Shown: positions 8,531 through 18,076, counted from the stretch's first letter. The stretch is DNA of 39,042 bases from Bacilli bacterium (GCA_017409905.1 JAFQRV010000013.1:1-39042), one strand, 5' to 3'. The notes: generated from the letters alone by a model not told the origin. Numbers and translations are program-made.

Positions 8531-9261
8531 TATTCATTCTTAATAGACTCTTCTTTTTTTAAATCCTTTTGTAATTTTTTATAAATAATTATTAAGGCGA
8601 TTAAAATTAAACTCCATACAATAAATGACCATGGAATTGCGCCATCTGTAATATGGTTAAATACAACCAATACTAATAACATTGTAACTAATCCAACAGT
8701 TCTTCCAATTAAATTACTAAAGAAGAAAAACCAAACGTCGATTTTTATTGAACCAGCAACTAAACATAATAAGTCATCTGGAAACAATGGTAAAAATACC
8801 GTAGCAGTATATGCCCATTTTCCCTTATGTCCTAAGAATTCACTCCATTTATCATATTCTTCTTCACTACCCGCACACCACATTAAAGCTTTTCTACCAT
8901 ACTTATATCCAAATGCATATGCAATTAATGCGCCTGCCATATAAGCACTAATTGAAACAGCAATAAATATCCAAAAATTAGAAGAACTAACGGTATTAAT
9001 GATTCCGGCTTCTTTACTTATTAAACCAATATTAACAGCAGCATTTAATACAATATATGCTGGTATTGGAATAATACACACTTGAATAAACATAATCATC
9101 CAAATGGTAAGCCACAATAACCATTTGTTATCAATACTATGAATATATTCACTAATCCATTCACTAACTCCAGGAATTGCGAAAATAGCTTCAAAAAACG
9201 TCATAAAAGCAGTAGCTATAATAGTAATTTTAAGTAATTTATAAACTTGCTCTTTATTCAT
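8530..9261 (-). CDS. VTT-domain (TVP38/DedA-like) membrane protein
   Basis: A 243-residue protein with about five or six hydrophobic spans. The central VTT block is recognisable: ALIAYAFGYKYGRKA, then KGKWAYTATVFLPLFPDDLLC, then VAGSIKIDVWFFFFSNLIGR. TVP38/DedA proteins are linked to lipid scrambling or flipping, including undecaprenyl phosphate in some members. The PLFPDDLL part corresponds to the re-entrant loop. The last 20 residues are charged and cytoplasmic. The gene follows the DUF362 gene by 41 bases with no terminator between, so the two may share a transcript. The exact substrate is unknown. Confidence 0.85.
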   Translation of the reverse strand: MNKEQVYKLLKITIIATAFMTFFEAIFAIPGVSEWISEYIHSIDNKWLLWLTIWMIMFIQVCIIPIPAYIVLNAAVNIGLISKEAGIINTVSSSNFWIFIAVSISAYMAGALIAYAFGYKYGRKALMWCAGSEEEYDKWSEFLGHKGKWAYTATVFLPLFPDDLLCLVAGSIKIDVWFFFFSNLIGRTVGLVTMLLVLVVFNHITDGAIPWSFIVWSLILIALIIIYKKLQKDLKKEESIKNE

Positions 9262-9302
9262 TTTTAGTCCTTTTCTATATATTTATTATATGTTTAAAAT
9301 TA

Positions 9303-10202
9303 TTATTTTATTTCAATTAATTCATACTCTATTGAACCCAAACCAATCTCATTTGCAGCTTCAATAGTATGTTCTCCATTTCTAGTTTGTACACGTTCTA
9401 GGAAATGTTCTTTCCCAGGATCATTAGATTCTTTCACTAAATCAATGCATGCTTTATCAATTGCAACTGGATCTATAGATGCCAGTATTCCAATATCTTT
9501 AATACATGGATCTTCAGCAACACTGCAGCAGTCACAATCAACACTCATATTAGCCATTACATTAATATAAGCAACGTCACCTTCAAAATATTCAACAACA
9601 GAAAATGCAGCATCAGCCATTGCTTCTAAAAATACATTTTGTGGAGCACAATGTTCCCAAAGAATATATTGATCTTTTGTATAACCACCCGAATGAATCC
9701 AAGATTTCCCTCTAGAAGATGCGCAGCCAATTGATAATTGTTTAATTGCACCACCATATCCTCCCATAGGATGTCCTTTAAAATGTGATAAAACTAACAT
9801 AGAATCATAGTTTCTAATATTTTTACCCAAATAATTATTCTTAATAACTTTTCCATTCGGTATAAGTATTTCTAAATCATCATCTTCTTCATCTAACAAA
9901 TCAACTTTAAAATAACGAGTCCAATTGTGTTCATTTAATAAAGCTAAGTGTTTTTCACTTGTATTTCTTTCTCCACCATACGCTGTATTACACTCAACAA
10001 CAGTTCCATTTACATAATTGATAATATTTTCAAAGAAATCAGGATGTAAATAATTTTGGTTCCCTTTTTCACCAGAATGAACTTTAACCGCCACATTACC
10101 TTGTAATACACCATTAGGTAATTCTTTTTCTATTAATTTATATAATTCTAACATTTTTTCTTGTGAAATTATTCTACAAAAATATACTTTAGGTTTATTC
10201 AT
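9303..10202 (-). CDS. DUF362 family protein without ferredoxin domain
   Basis: A 299-residue protein with DUF362 signatures: VAVKVHSGEKGN near the start, VLSHFKGHPMGGYGGAIKQL with IGCASSRGK in the middle, a Cys cluster CDCC, and DIGILASIDPVAIDKAC near the end. Many DUF362 proteins carry a C-terminal 4Fe-4S domain; none is seen here. The family's function is poorly known, with suggested roles in redox or iron-sulfur related processes. A GTG frame begins at 10217, but that GTG is part of the GAGGTG Shine-Dalgarno. ATG at 10200-10202 fits seven bases downstream of it. Divergent from copA. Confidence 0.85.
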   Translation of the reverse strand: MNKPKVYFCRIISQEKMLELYKLIEKELPNGVLQGNVAVKVHSGEKGNQNYLHPDFFENIINYVNGTVVECNTAYGGERNTSEKHLALLNEHNWTRYFKVDLLDEEDDDLEILIPNGKVIKNNYLGKNIRNYDSMLVLSHFKGHPMGGYGGAIKQLSIGCASSRGKSWIHSGGYTKDQYILWEHCAPQNVFLEAMADAAFSVVEYFEGDVAYINVMANMSVDCDCCSVAEDPCIKDIGILASIDPVAIDKACIDLVKESNDPGKEHFLERVQTRNGEHTIEAANEIGLGSIEYELIEIK

Positions 10203-10227
10203 AAAAAAACACCTCACTATTTTTTTA

Positions 10228-10236
10228 ATTATAACA
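10228..10236 (-). promoter_or_regulatory. Extended -10 promoter of the DUF362 gene
   Basis: Minus-strand TGTTATAAT is an extended -10 (TGn-TATAAT), 26 bases before the start codon. No good -35 is visible. Confidence 0.5.
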
Positions 10237-10285
10237 CACTTACTTTAAAAAAAGCATAAAATAACAATATTTTTTTAAAATATAG

Positions 10286-10304
10286 TATAATTTTATTAAG
10301 GAGG
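10286..10304 (+). promoter_or_regulatory. copA -10 element and ribosome binding site
   Basis: TATAAT at 10286-10291 is followed by AAGGAGG at 10298-10304, six bases before the copA ATG. The very close spacing implies a leader under 20 bases. The -35 is poor and no CopY or CsoR palindrome was recognised. Confidence 0.5.
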
Positions 10305-10310
10305 TTATCT

Positions 10311-12512
10311 ATGAAACATATTACTTTAAAAATAGGTGGTATGACTTGTAGCGCTTGTTCTAACTCATTAGAAAAGTTTTTAAAAAAACAACCGGGAATT
10401 ATTGATGCAACTGTAAATCTAGTATTAGCATGTGCAAGTATTACATATGAAGATAATCTAAAAGTTCAAGACATTAACAATTTTATTAAAAGATCAGGAT
10501 TTGAACCACTTGGTTTATTTAAATTAGATGATGAAACTAAAACGTTTAAAGTTAAATATATTTTATTAATATCCTATTCTATTTTATCAATTATCTTCTT
10601 GTATATCTCTATGGGACATATGTTTGGTCTACCATTATTTAAATTTATAGATATGAACACAAATCCTAAAAATTATGCAATATGTCTATTTATTCTAACA
10701 ATCCCTTATCTTTTATATGGACTAAACATTTTCAAAGCAGGAATTAAGAATATTTTTTATCTTAGTCCTAACATGGATACACTAGTTACTATTGGAGTTT
10801 TTTCAAGTTTTATTTATAGTACAATAAATACTATATTACTTTTACTAGACAAACAAAACACTATTCATAATTTGTATTTTGAGTCTTCAGCAATAGTTAT
10901 TTTCTTTGTAAATTTAGGAAGAGTAATTGATTCTAAAGCAAAAAGTAAAACTAAAGAAGCAATTAAAGGTTTAGTTCAAATAACTCCTACTATGGCTTTA
11001 TTAAAAACCGATGATGGATTTAAAGAAATTACAATCGATGAGGTTAAACCAAGTGATATATTAGTAGCAAGAACTGGAGATAAGATAGCAGTTGATGGTG
11101 TTATTATAAATGGAAATGGTTACTGTGATGAATCATTTTTAACTGGTGAAAGTAAGCCTTCTAAAAAGACTATCGATTCTAAGGTAATCGCAGGAAGTAT
11201 TATTCAAAATGGTTATATCGAATATAAAGCTGTTAAAATAGGAAAAGATTCAACTATTTCAGAAATAGTAAGATTAGTAGTTAACTCAACTAACAACAAA
11301 GCTAAAATATCAATGGTTGCGGATAAGGTTAGTGGATACTTTGTACCAAGTATAATCTTAATTGCAATAATCACCTTAATTGTATACCTAATAATTGGAA
11401 AAGATATTAATACTACATTATCTACTTTTGTTAGTATATTAGTAGTTGCTTGTCCTTGTGCTTTAGGACTTGCCACTCCACTCGCAATGGTAATTAGCAC
11501 TGGTGAACTAGCTAAAAGAGGAATTCTTACAAAGAAGAGTAATACTTTAGAAATTGTACCAAAAATTGATACAATTGTCTTCGATAAAACTGGTACTCTA
11601 ACTTATGGTAAGTTAAAAATATCTAGTATTATAGAATATCAAAAAGATTATATGCCTTATGTAGTATCTCTCGAAGCCAAATCAAGCCATCCAATAGCAA
11701 ATACTTTTATCGAATATGCTAAAACCAATAAAATCGAACTATTAGATGTTGCTGATTTTGAAGTATTAGAAGGCATGGGATTAAAAGGAACTATAAATAA
11801 CAAAATTGTTTACTTAGGAAATAATAAAATATTATCCTTACTTAATATTGTAAACATTTTTGAAGAAGATGAAACAAAATTAAGACAAAAAGGCAATACT
11901 ATTGTTTATGTTATTATTGATAAAATAGTTTACTCAATAATAGGTATTAGTGATGTTATTCGAAATAATGCAAAAAGTGTTATTGAACAATTGAAAAGTC
12001 GAAATATAGATGTAATTATGTTAACAGGTGACAATAAGGAAACTGCCGAAATTATTGCATATGAATTAAAAATCGAAAAAGTTATTAGTAATGTTTTACC
12101 AAAAGAAAAACTAGAGGTCATTCAAGAACTAATCAACAATAATAAAACTGTAATGATGGTTGGTGATGGAATAAATGATGCCCCATCTTTAACATTATCC
12201 ACTATTGGTGTAAGTATCAATAGTGGTACAGATATTGCATTAGATGCTGCAGATGTTATTTTAATGCATGATGATTTAAATAACATTATTGACCTATTAT
12301 ACATCAGTAAAAAGACTATTTTAAATATTAAAGAAAACCTCTTTTGGGCTTTCTTCTATAATATTTTAATGATACCAATCGCAATAGGCTTATTTAGAGG
12401 ATTCGGACTTAGTCTTACACCTATGCTAGGAGGTATAGGTATGACTATTAGTAGTCTAACTGTAATACTAAATGCATTAAGACTTAAAAATATTAAAATT
12501 AAAGGAGTATGA
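10311..12512 (+). CDS. copA: Copper-exporting P1B-type ATPase
   Basis: A 733-residue heavy metal ATPase that exports Cu(I). It begins with one HMA domain (GGMTCSAC, Cys13 and Cys16). Eight membrane spans follow in the usual layout. The actuator domain has TGES, the sixth span has CPC (about 381-383, in VACPCALGLATPLA), the phosphorylation site is DKTGT (Asp near 425), the nucleotide domain has SSHPIA, and the hinge is GDGINDAPSL (about 618). CPC with GMTCxxC marks copper or silver specificity. The stop TGA is one base from the next ATG, so it forms an operon with the metallochaperone gene. Confidence 0.96.
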   Translation: MKHITLKIGGMTCSACSNSLEKFLKKQPGIIDATVNLVLACASITYEDNLKVQDINNFIKRSGFEPLGLFKLDDETKTFKVKYILLISYSILSIIFLYISMGHMFGLPLFKFIDMNTNPKNYAICLFILTIPYLLYGLNIFKAGIKNIFYLSPNMDTLVTIGVFSSFIYSTINTILLLLDKQNTIHNLYFESSAIVIFFVNLGRVIDSKAKSKTKEAIKGLVQITPTMALLKTDDGFKEITIDEVKPSDILVARTGDKIAVDGVIINGNGYCDESFLTGESKPSKKTIDSKVIAGSIIQNGYIEYKAVKIGKDSTISEIVRLVVNSTNNKAKISMVADKVSGYFVPSIILIAIITLIVYLIIGKDINTTLSTFVSILVVACPCALGLATPLAMVISTGELAKRGILTKKSNTLEIVPKIDTIVFDKTGTLTYGKLKISSIIEYQKDYMPYVVSLEAKSSHPIANTFIEYAKTNKIELLDVADFEVLEGMGLKGTINNKIVYLGNNKILSLLNIVNIFEEDETKLRQKGNTIVYVIIDKIVYSIIGISDVIRNNAKSVIEQLKSRNIDVIMLTGDNKETAEIIAYELKIEKVISNVLPKEKLEVIQELINNNKTVMMVGDGINDAPSLTLSTIGVSINSGTDIALDAADVILMHDDLNNIIDLLYISKKTILNIKENLFWAFFYNILMIPIAIGLFRGFGLSLTPMLGGIGMTISSLTVILNALRLKNIKIKGV

Positions 12513-12513
12513 A

Positions 12514-12744
12514 ATGTTATTTGGAAAAAAACTAATTGAAAAGAAAATTTTTATTGAAGGATTAAAATGTGGAGGATGCGTAAAAAGAGTTGAAAATGTT
12601 TTGAGTTCTTTTAAAGAAATTAAAACTCTCAATGTCTCTTTAGATGAAAAATGTGCATATTTAGCATTAAAAAAAGATATTGATAACAATATTTTATCTC
12701 AAGCAATCGAAGATCTTGGATTTAAAGTAATTAATATTGAATAA
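12514..12744 (+). CDS. copZ: CopZ-like heavy-metal-associated chaperone
   Basis: A 76-residue HMA-fold protein with a short basic N-terminal tail and the metal motif GLKCGGCVKRV. The pattern of KKIFIEGLKC, a helix, a strand (IKTLNVSLDEKCAYLAL), a helix and GFKVINIE is the ferredoxin-like fold of copper chaperones. It would carry Cu(I) to CopA. AAAGGAG overlaps the end of copA, and the ATG lies one base after the copA stop. The metal loop is CGGC and not the common CxHC, so specificity beyond copper cannot be excluded. Confidence 0.87.
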   Translation: MLFGKKLIEKKIFIEGLKCGGCVKRVENVLSSFKEIKTLNVSLDEKCAYLALKKDIDNNILSQAIEDLGFKVINIE

Positions 12745-12745
12745 G

Positions 12746-12775
12746 AAAAAACCTGTTCTTTTGAACAGGTTTTTT
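12746..12775. terminator. Bidirectional terminator between copZ and the reductase gene
   Basis: Arms 12746-12758 and 12763-12775 (AAAAAACCTGTTC and its complement, loop TTTT) are flanked by A and T runs on both sides. It serves converging genes: copZ on the plus strand and the reductase gene that ends at 12776 on the minus strand. Confidence 0.92.
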
Positions 12776-13894
12776 TTAATTAAATTCTTTATCAATTACT
12801 TTTAATAATTCAATAATTTTTAAGTGTTGTGGGCAAACCCCTTCACATTGTCCACATTCAATACATGAACTAGGGGCGCCGAATTTTTCTTTTAAATTAT
12901 TAAATCGATCTTTATATTCTTTTAATTTTCCAAATTGACAAACACTATTATACAATGCGAAATATCTAGGTATCGCTATATTCATAGGACATCCATCAAC
13001 ACAATATTTACAATCTGTACATTGTATTGCGATAGCATCATTAATTATTTTAACAACTCTATCAATAACACTATATTCTTCATCAGATAATTTATTAAAA
13101 TTAACCATATAACTAGTATTATCAACTAATTGTTCCATATTACTCATACCACTAAGAACAATAATAACATTATCTAGACTAGCAGCATATCTTATTCCCC
13201 AAGAAGCAACTGATAAATCAGAACTATTTTTTAACACTAATTTTGCTTCATCAGGAATATTTATTAATTTGCCCCCTTTTAAAGGTTCCATAACTGCAAC
13301 TTTTTTATTATGTTTCACGCATACTTCATAACACTTGCGTGATTCAATTGAGGCACTATCCCAGTCAATATAATTAATTTGAAGTTGAACAAGTTCTACT
13401 TCTGGATGATCTGTTAATATACGATCTAATGTTTCTGCATTATCATGGAAAGAAAAACCTATATGTTTAATTTTTCCTTCTTCTTTTTTCTTTGATATAA
13501 ACTCAAATGCTTTGTGAGGTTGAACTTTCTCATCATATGAATTTCTATTTAATGAATGTAAGAAATAAAAATCAAAATAATCCACACAGCATCTTTCCAA
13601 TTGTTCATTAAAGATTCTTTCATAGTCTTCGATTTTTTCTATAATGAACATTGGCATTTTAGATGTAACTGTAAAAGCATCTCGTGGATATCTTTTAGAA
13701 ACTAATTCACCAAATAAACGTTCACTCATTCCCCCATGATACACATAAGCAGTATCAAAATAAGTAAATCCTTGTTCTAGAAAAGTATCTATCATTTCCT
13801 TTGCTGTTTCTTTATCAATACTTTTATAATCAGTTGAGTCTAATAGAGGCAATCTCATCAACCCAAAACCCAGTTTCTTATTTGGTGTATTCAT
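12776..13894 (-). CDS. Aldo/keto reductase with C-terminal 4Fe-4S ferredoxin domain
   Basis: The first 280 residues form an aldo/keto reductase barrel: GFGLMRLP, FDTAYVYHGG (Asp47 and catalytic Tyr52), VTSKMP (Lys), FYFLHSLN (His) and a late NVIIVLSGMSN. The last 80 residues carry two iron-sulfur motifs, CTDCKYCVDGCP and CIECGQCEGVCP. This fused family is common in anaerobes; it probably couples NAD(P)H-linked or ferredoxin-linked reduction of unknown carbonyl compounds. It is the last gene of the lysA-lipoprotein-reductase run and ends at a shared terminator. Confidence 0.9.
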   Translation of the reverse strand: MNTPNKKLGFGLMRLPLLDSTDYKSIDKETAKEMIDTFLEQGFTYFDTAYVYHGGMSERLFGELVSKRYPRDAFTVTSKMPMFIIEKIEDYERIFNEQLERCCVDYFDFYFLHSLNRNSYDEKVQPHKAFEFISKKKEEGKIKHIGFSFHDNAETLDRILTDHPEVELVQLQINYIDWDSASIESRKCYEVCVKHNKKVAVMEPLKGGKLINIPDEAKLVLKNSSDLSVASWGIRYAASLDNVIIVLSGMSNMEQLVDNTSYMVNFNKLSDEEYSVIDRVVKIINDAIAIQCTDCKYCVDGCPMNIAIPRYFALYNSVCQFGKLKEYKDRFNNLKEKFGAPSSCIECGQCEGVCPQHLKIIELLKVIDKEFN

Positions 13895-13905
13895 TTTTAG
13901 TCTCC

Positions 13906-15048
13906 TTATTCTTCTAATTTTGCTTTTTGTGCATTTATAAATTCTTCATATTGAGCAATATCATTCTTATATTCTTCTACAAATGATTGATAATACTCAT
14001 TTGCTTTTATTTCAACATCATTAACTATTTCTTCAACTGAAATACCCAATAATGCCACTACAGCATCTTCTGCAGCAATAAGTTGTTCTTCATATGTTTC
14101 CATTAAGCTAATTACTTTATCAAATTCTGCTTCAGCTTTAACTTTAGTGTTTTCTAAAGCTACTAAATAACCTTCATAACTAGCGATTAATTCATTTAAA
14201 GATGCAGTAGCAGTTTCTTTTACATTACCAGCAGGTAAAGATTCTACATATTTCTTTTGTTCATTTATTGCCACTTTACCTTCAATAGCTTTCTTTAAAG
14301 TCATTTGATATACAGAATCTGGTGCTAATAATGTACGATATTTAAGATTAACAACTTGATTCATTGTATTTTGATATAATTCCAATGCAGTTTTATATGT
14401 TTCTAAAATAAATCCATCTGTTTTTGCTTCAAATTCTTTTAAAATAGTTTCTTTTTCTTCAATTACTTCTTGATATTTTAATGACTCATAGTATAGTTCT
14501 TGCATTGTTACATCAATTAATTGTTTTGTTGCATTTCTGCTTTCACTTAAAATATTTAATAATTCTGTTTCAGTCTTTTCTTTTAACTCATCAAGAGTAT
14601 AAACAGAATATTTTTCAACATATTCAGCTAATTGTGCTTGTGTATATGCTGTAACTGTTTCAATTGTTGCAGTAATATTCTTTTCATCTAATGTTTCTTT
14701 AATAGTTTTTTTCATTTCATCTATTACTTTTTTAGCATTTGAATATTCTTCACTAATTGATAGTTTAACTGTATCATCTTGATATCCATATTCAACAGTT
14801 AAATTAATAATTACTTCAGTAGCTTCTTCTAAAGATTTACCTACTAATGATTCTCCATATAAAACAATACTCGCATCTTCATTTAATGCAGTTACAGCGA
14901 TTACTGTTTTTTCTTCATCGATAATCAATTCATAACTTGGATTAGTGTCAAGTGTTACTCTAGCCGTTTCTTCTTCTTTTTTTCCACAACTAGTAAGAGC
15001 AATTGTTAGAACAAACATAAAAAATAAAACAAATAATTTCTTTTTCAT
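13906..15048 (-). CDS. Lipoprotein with RsgI-like middle domain and helical tail
   Basis: The 380 residues begin with a lipoprotein signal (hydrophobic stretch then LTSC, Cys21). Residues about 29-130 resemble the extracytoplasmic domain of anti-sigma factor RsgI: VTLDTNPSYELIIDEEK, VIAVTALNEDA, and GKSLEEATEVIINL. In RsgI, an Asn-Pro bond in this strand is reported to cleave itself; the same NP (36-37) is present here. The cytoplasmic sigma-binding part and the membrane span of RsgI are missing. The rest (130-380) is strongly helical, with long charged stretches that suggest coiled coils. It lies 10 bases after lysA and 11 before the reductase. Function unknown; likely a surface-anchored sensor or structural protein. 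Confidence 0.7.
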   Translation of the reverse strand: MKKKLFVLFFMFVLTIALTSCGKKEEETARVTLDTNPSYELIIDEEKTVIAVTALNEDASIVLYGESLVGKSLEEATEVIINLTVEYGYQDDTVKLSISEEYSNAKKVIDEMKKTIKETLDEKNITATIETVTAYTQAQLAEYVEKYSVYTLDELKEKTETELLNILSESRNATKQLIDVTMQELYYESLKYQEVIEEKETILKEFEAKTDGFILETYKTALELYQNTMNQVVNLKYRTLLAPDSVYQMTLKKAIEGKVAINEQKKYVESLPAGNVKETATASLNELIASYEGYLVALENTKVKAEAEFDKVISLMETYEEQLIAAEDAVVALLGISVEEIVNDVEIKANEYYQSFVEEYKNDIAQYEEFINAQKAKLEE

Positions 15049-15058
15049 AATTTTCCTC

Positions 15059-16345
15059 CTAGAATAATCTTAATAAATCTTTTAACTCTTCACGTTTACT
15101 AATTACTTTAATGTCTTTTCCTACGAGAATCATTGCAGGCTTTAACATATTATTGTAATTAGAAAACATTGAATAATTGTAGGCCCCAGTTGAATAAACC
15201 ATAAGAATATCATTTTCTTCAACATTAGGTACCAATACATCAGTTCGGATAATATCACCCGATTCACAACATTTCCCCACTACATCCACAAGAATTTCTT
15301 TCTTATCATTCATCTTGTTTATAACATCTAATTCATATGTGGCCTGGTATAAAGCTGGTCTTATATTGTCAGTCATACCACCATCGATAAATAAATAATT
15401 TTTCTTTCCATAAGTAGGTTTAATTTGAGATATTGTATATAAAGTTATACCTGCATTACCCACAATCGATCTTCCCGGTTCAATATAAACATGTTTAATT
15501 AAACTCTTTGTTTTACTAATTTCACTTTCTAAATATGCAACAACATTTGGAATCATCTCATCTATTGGCAAAGCTTTATTATTTTTAGTATAAGTTATAC
15601 CAAATCCTCCTCCAATATTTAAGTGTTCCAAACAAATATGATATTTATTATTTATTTTATTTTGAAATTCAACCATTTTTTCAATTTCTAGTTGATATGC
15701 CTCATGTTCCATTACACTTGATCCTATATGAGCATGGAAACCAATTAATTCGACATATTTAGCTTTACTAACTGTTTTGATTAATTCATCAACTATTTCA
15801 TCATCATAAATACTTTCACCAAATTTCGAACATAGTTTTGATGTTTGAACGTATACGTGAGTATGAACATCAATTCCAGGATTTAATCGTATCATAATTT
15901 TAATGTTTTTTTCAAAACGATTAGTTATTTCAACTAGTCTTTTCAATTCAACTAAATTATCAACCACTAAAATACCAATATCATTTTGGACAGCATATTC
16001 TAACTCTTCAATACTTTTATTGTTTCCATGGAATACAATATGTTTCATATTAAAACCTGATTCTTTAGCTACATATAAATCACCAAGACTTACAGAATCC
16101 ATATATAAATTATGTTCATTTATAATCTTAGCAATTTCTTTGGTAAGTAAAGCTTTTGAAGCATATACAACATTAGTATTAAACATAGAACTTTTAAAAC
16201 AAGTTTTATAATCATTAATATTTTTTAATAACTGTACTTCATCTAAAACATATAGAGGGGTTTTATAGGTATGTGCAATATCTTTTAGTACGTGTCCATT
16301 TAAGTATGTAATATTGTCTTTATTTTTTAGTCCGATTGGTTTCAT
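15059..16345 (-). CDS. lysA: Diaminopimelate decarboxylase
   Basis: This PLP enzyme makes L-lysine from meso-diaminopimelate. It is 428 residues long, as usual. VVYASKALL holds the PLP lysine (Lys64). HAHIGSS, NIGGGFGI, EPGRSIVGNAG, CCESGD and YSTGAYNYSMFSNYN follow in the order of fold-III decarboxylases; CESGD near the end contributes to the partner active site in the dimer. The motif set favours LysA over ornithine or arginine decarboxylases. It heads a run with the lipoprotein and reductase genes and has a good promoter. Confidence 0.95.
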   Translation of the reverse strand: MKPIGLKNKDNITYLNGHVLKDIAHTYKTPLYVLDEVQLLKNINDYKTCFKSSMFNTNVVYASKALLTKEIAKIINEHNLYMDSVSLGDLYVAKESGFNMKHIVFHGNNKSIEELEYAVQNDIGILVVDNLVELKRLVEITNRFEKNIKIMIRLNPGIDVHTHVYVQTSKLCSKFGESIYDDEIVDELIKTVSKAKYVELIGFHAHIGSSVMEHEAYQLEIEKMVEFQNKINNKYHICLEHLNIGGGFGITYTKNNKALPIDEMIPNVVAYLESEISKTKSLIKHVYIEPGRSIVGNAGITLYTISQIKPTYGKKNYLFIDGGMTDNIRPALYQATYELDVINKMNDKKEILVDVVGKCCESGDIIRTDVLVPNVEENDILMVYSTGAYNYSMFSNYNNMLKPAMILVGKDIKVISKREELKDLLRLF

Positions 16346-16363
16346 GTATTTTACCTCTATTAA

Positions 16364-16392
16364 ATTATACCTTTTTTAGAAAAAAAATGCAA
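16364..16392 (-). promoter_or_regulatory. Vegetative promoter of lysA
   Basis: Minus-strand -35 TTGCAT (16387-16392), 17-base spacer, -10 TATAAT (16364-16369). AGAGGT before the ATG at 16345 is the ribosome binding site. The -35 sits in the T-run of the pckA terminator. Confidence 0.75.
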
Positions 16393-16400
16393 CTAAAAAA

Positions 16401-16432
16401 AAAGCAACTTAAAATAATTTTTAAGTTGCTTT
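16401..16432 (-). terminator. Intrinsic terminator of pckA
   Basis: Arms 16401-16414 and 16419-16432 (AAAGCAACTTAAAA and its complement, 4-base loop) are followed on the minus strand by a run of nine T. Confidence 0.9.
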
Positions 16433-16447
16433 ATAATTCTAAAATTA

Positions 16448-18040
16448 TTATTTAATTGGTTTTGGACCTGCTTCAACGATTTCACTTGGCATATTTGGAT
16501 ATTTCTTAGTGAAGTTATCAACGAACATTTGAGCTAATTTATTAGCTTGTTCATCATAAGCTTCTTTATTTTCCCACATACCACGTGCATCTAATTTTTC
16601 ATCAGGTACATTTGGACAGCTTACTGGATATTCAACATTGAATACGTCATGATGTTTGAATTCGATTGAATCAAAACTTCCATTTAAAGCAGCTGTAACC
16701 ATTGCACGAGTGTAAGCTAATTTCATACGTTTAGCACCACTAGCAGCTGATCCACCAGCCCATCCAGTATTAACTAGATATACTTTTGTTCCATATTTAT
16801 CTAATTTTTCACCTAACATTTCAGCATAAACAGCTGGATCCATTGGCATAAATGGTTCACCGAATAATGTTGAGAATGTTGGTTGAGGTTCTGTAATACC
16901 ACGTTCAGTACCAGCAAGTTTAGATGTGAAACCTGTTACAAAGTGATACATAGCAGCATTTTTGCTTAATCTACTGATTGGAGGAAGTACACCAAATGCG
17001 TCAGCTGTTAAGAAAATAACAACTTTTGGAATTCCACCAACACCAGGGATTTGAGCATTGTTAATATAATCAATGGGATAACCAACACGTGTATTTTCTG
17101 TTAATGAATCATCAGCAAAATCAAATTCACGAGTTTCAGGATCCATAACTACATTTTCAACTAATGATCCAAATCTAATAGCATTATAGATATCAGGTTC
17201 ATTTTCTTTTGATAAGTTGATACATTTAGCATAGCATCCACCTTCAAAGTTAAATACACCATCAGGACTCCATCCATGTTCATCATCACCGATTAATTTA
17301 CGTGATGGGTCAGCAGATAAAGTAGTTTTACCAGTTCCACTTAAACCGAAGAAAATAGCTGTTTCGCCAGTTTCTGGGTCCATGTTTGCAGAACAGTGCA
17401 TTGGTAATACATTTTCTTTTGTCATTACATAGTTCATAGTTGAGAATACACTCTTCTTGATTTCACCTGAATATTGTGAACCACAAATAATGATAAATTT
17501 AGCTTCATAATCAATGATAATAGCAGCTTCTGAATTTACGCCATCAACAACTGGATCGCATTTAAATCCTGGAACTACTAAAATAGTGTAATCAGCTTCA
17601 CCATAATTTTCTAATTCTTCAGCAGTTGGACGAATTAATAAATCACGAATGAATAAATTTTGGCTTGCTAATTCATTAATAATACGGAATTTCTTAGTAT
17701 ATTTCTTATCTGCACCAGCATATCCATCAAAAATGAATACTTCTCTGTTTTGCATATAAGCAAGCATTTTGCCTTTAATAGAATCAAATTTTTCTCTAGA
17801 GATTGGTCTATTTACTTTACCCCAAGCGATTTCATTATGTACGCCTTCAGAATCAACAATGAATTTGTCTTGAGGAGAGCGACCTGTATATTTACCTGTA
17901 GTAACAACTAAAGCACCAGTTTGTGATAAAGTACCTTCACCACGACGTAAAGCAGCTTCAGTTAATTGAGCTAAAGTAAGGTTACGATAAACCGCTTTTG
18001 GTTTGATTAAACCAATTTTTTCAAGTCCATAAGTTTGCAT
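16448..18040 (-). CDS. pckA: ATP-dependent phosphoenolpyruvate carboxykinase
   Basis: This enzyme interconverts oxaloacetate plus ATP with phosphoenolpyruvate plus CO2 plus ADP, for gluconeogenesis or, in anaerobes, for CO2 fixation with ATP gain. The 530 residues match the ATP-type family. Seen are TGRSPQDKF (53-61), the kinase P-loop GLSGTGKTT (232-240), LIGDDEHGW (249-257), FEGGCYAKCI, and the later TSKLAGTE and NTGWAGG blocks. Its codon use is richer in GTA/CCA/GGT-type optimal codons than most neighbours, suggesting high expression. It has its own strong promoter and terminator. Confidence 0.98.
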   Translation of the reverse strand: MQTYGLEKIGLIKPKAVYRNLTLAQLTEAALRRGEGTLSQTGALVVTTGKYTGRSPQDKFIVDSEGVHNEIAWGKVNRPISREKFDSIKGKMLAYMQNREVFIFDGYAGADKKYTKKFRIINELASQNLFIRDLLIRPTAEELENYGEADYTILVVPGFKCDPVVDGVNSEAAIIIDYEAKFIIICGSQYSGEIKKSVFSTMNYVMTKENVLPMHCSANMDPETGETAIFFGLSGTGKTTLSADPSRKLIGDDEHGWSPDGVFNFEGGCYAKCINLSKENEPDIYNAIRFGSLVENVVMDPETREFDFADDSLTENTRVGYPIDYINNAQIPGVGGIPKVVIFLTADAFGVLPPISRLSKNAAMYHFVTGFTSKLAGTERGITEPQPTFSTLFGEPFMPMDPAVYAEMLGEKLDKYGTKVYLVNTGWAGGSAASGAKRMKLAYTRAMVTAALNGSFDSIEFKHHDVFNVEYPVSCPNVPDEKLDARGMWENKEAYDEQANKLAQMFVDNFTKKYPNMPSEIVEAGPKPIK

Positions 18041-18076
18041 GTAATATTTCTCCTTTTTATTTTTTTATACCTTTCT

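Noticed and set aside
11213-12304. Minus-strand ORFs inside copA
   Set aside because: They are antisense to a well-conserved ATPase gene and have no ribosome binding sites or recognisable domains.
13906-15048. Functional link between the RsgI-like lipoprotein and the sigma factor at 37198-38805
   Set aside because: They lie about 22 kb apart, the lipoprotein lacks the sigma-binding part and the sigma factor does not look like SigI.
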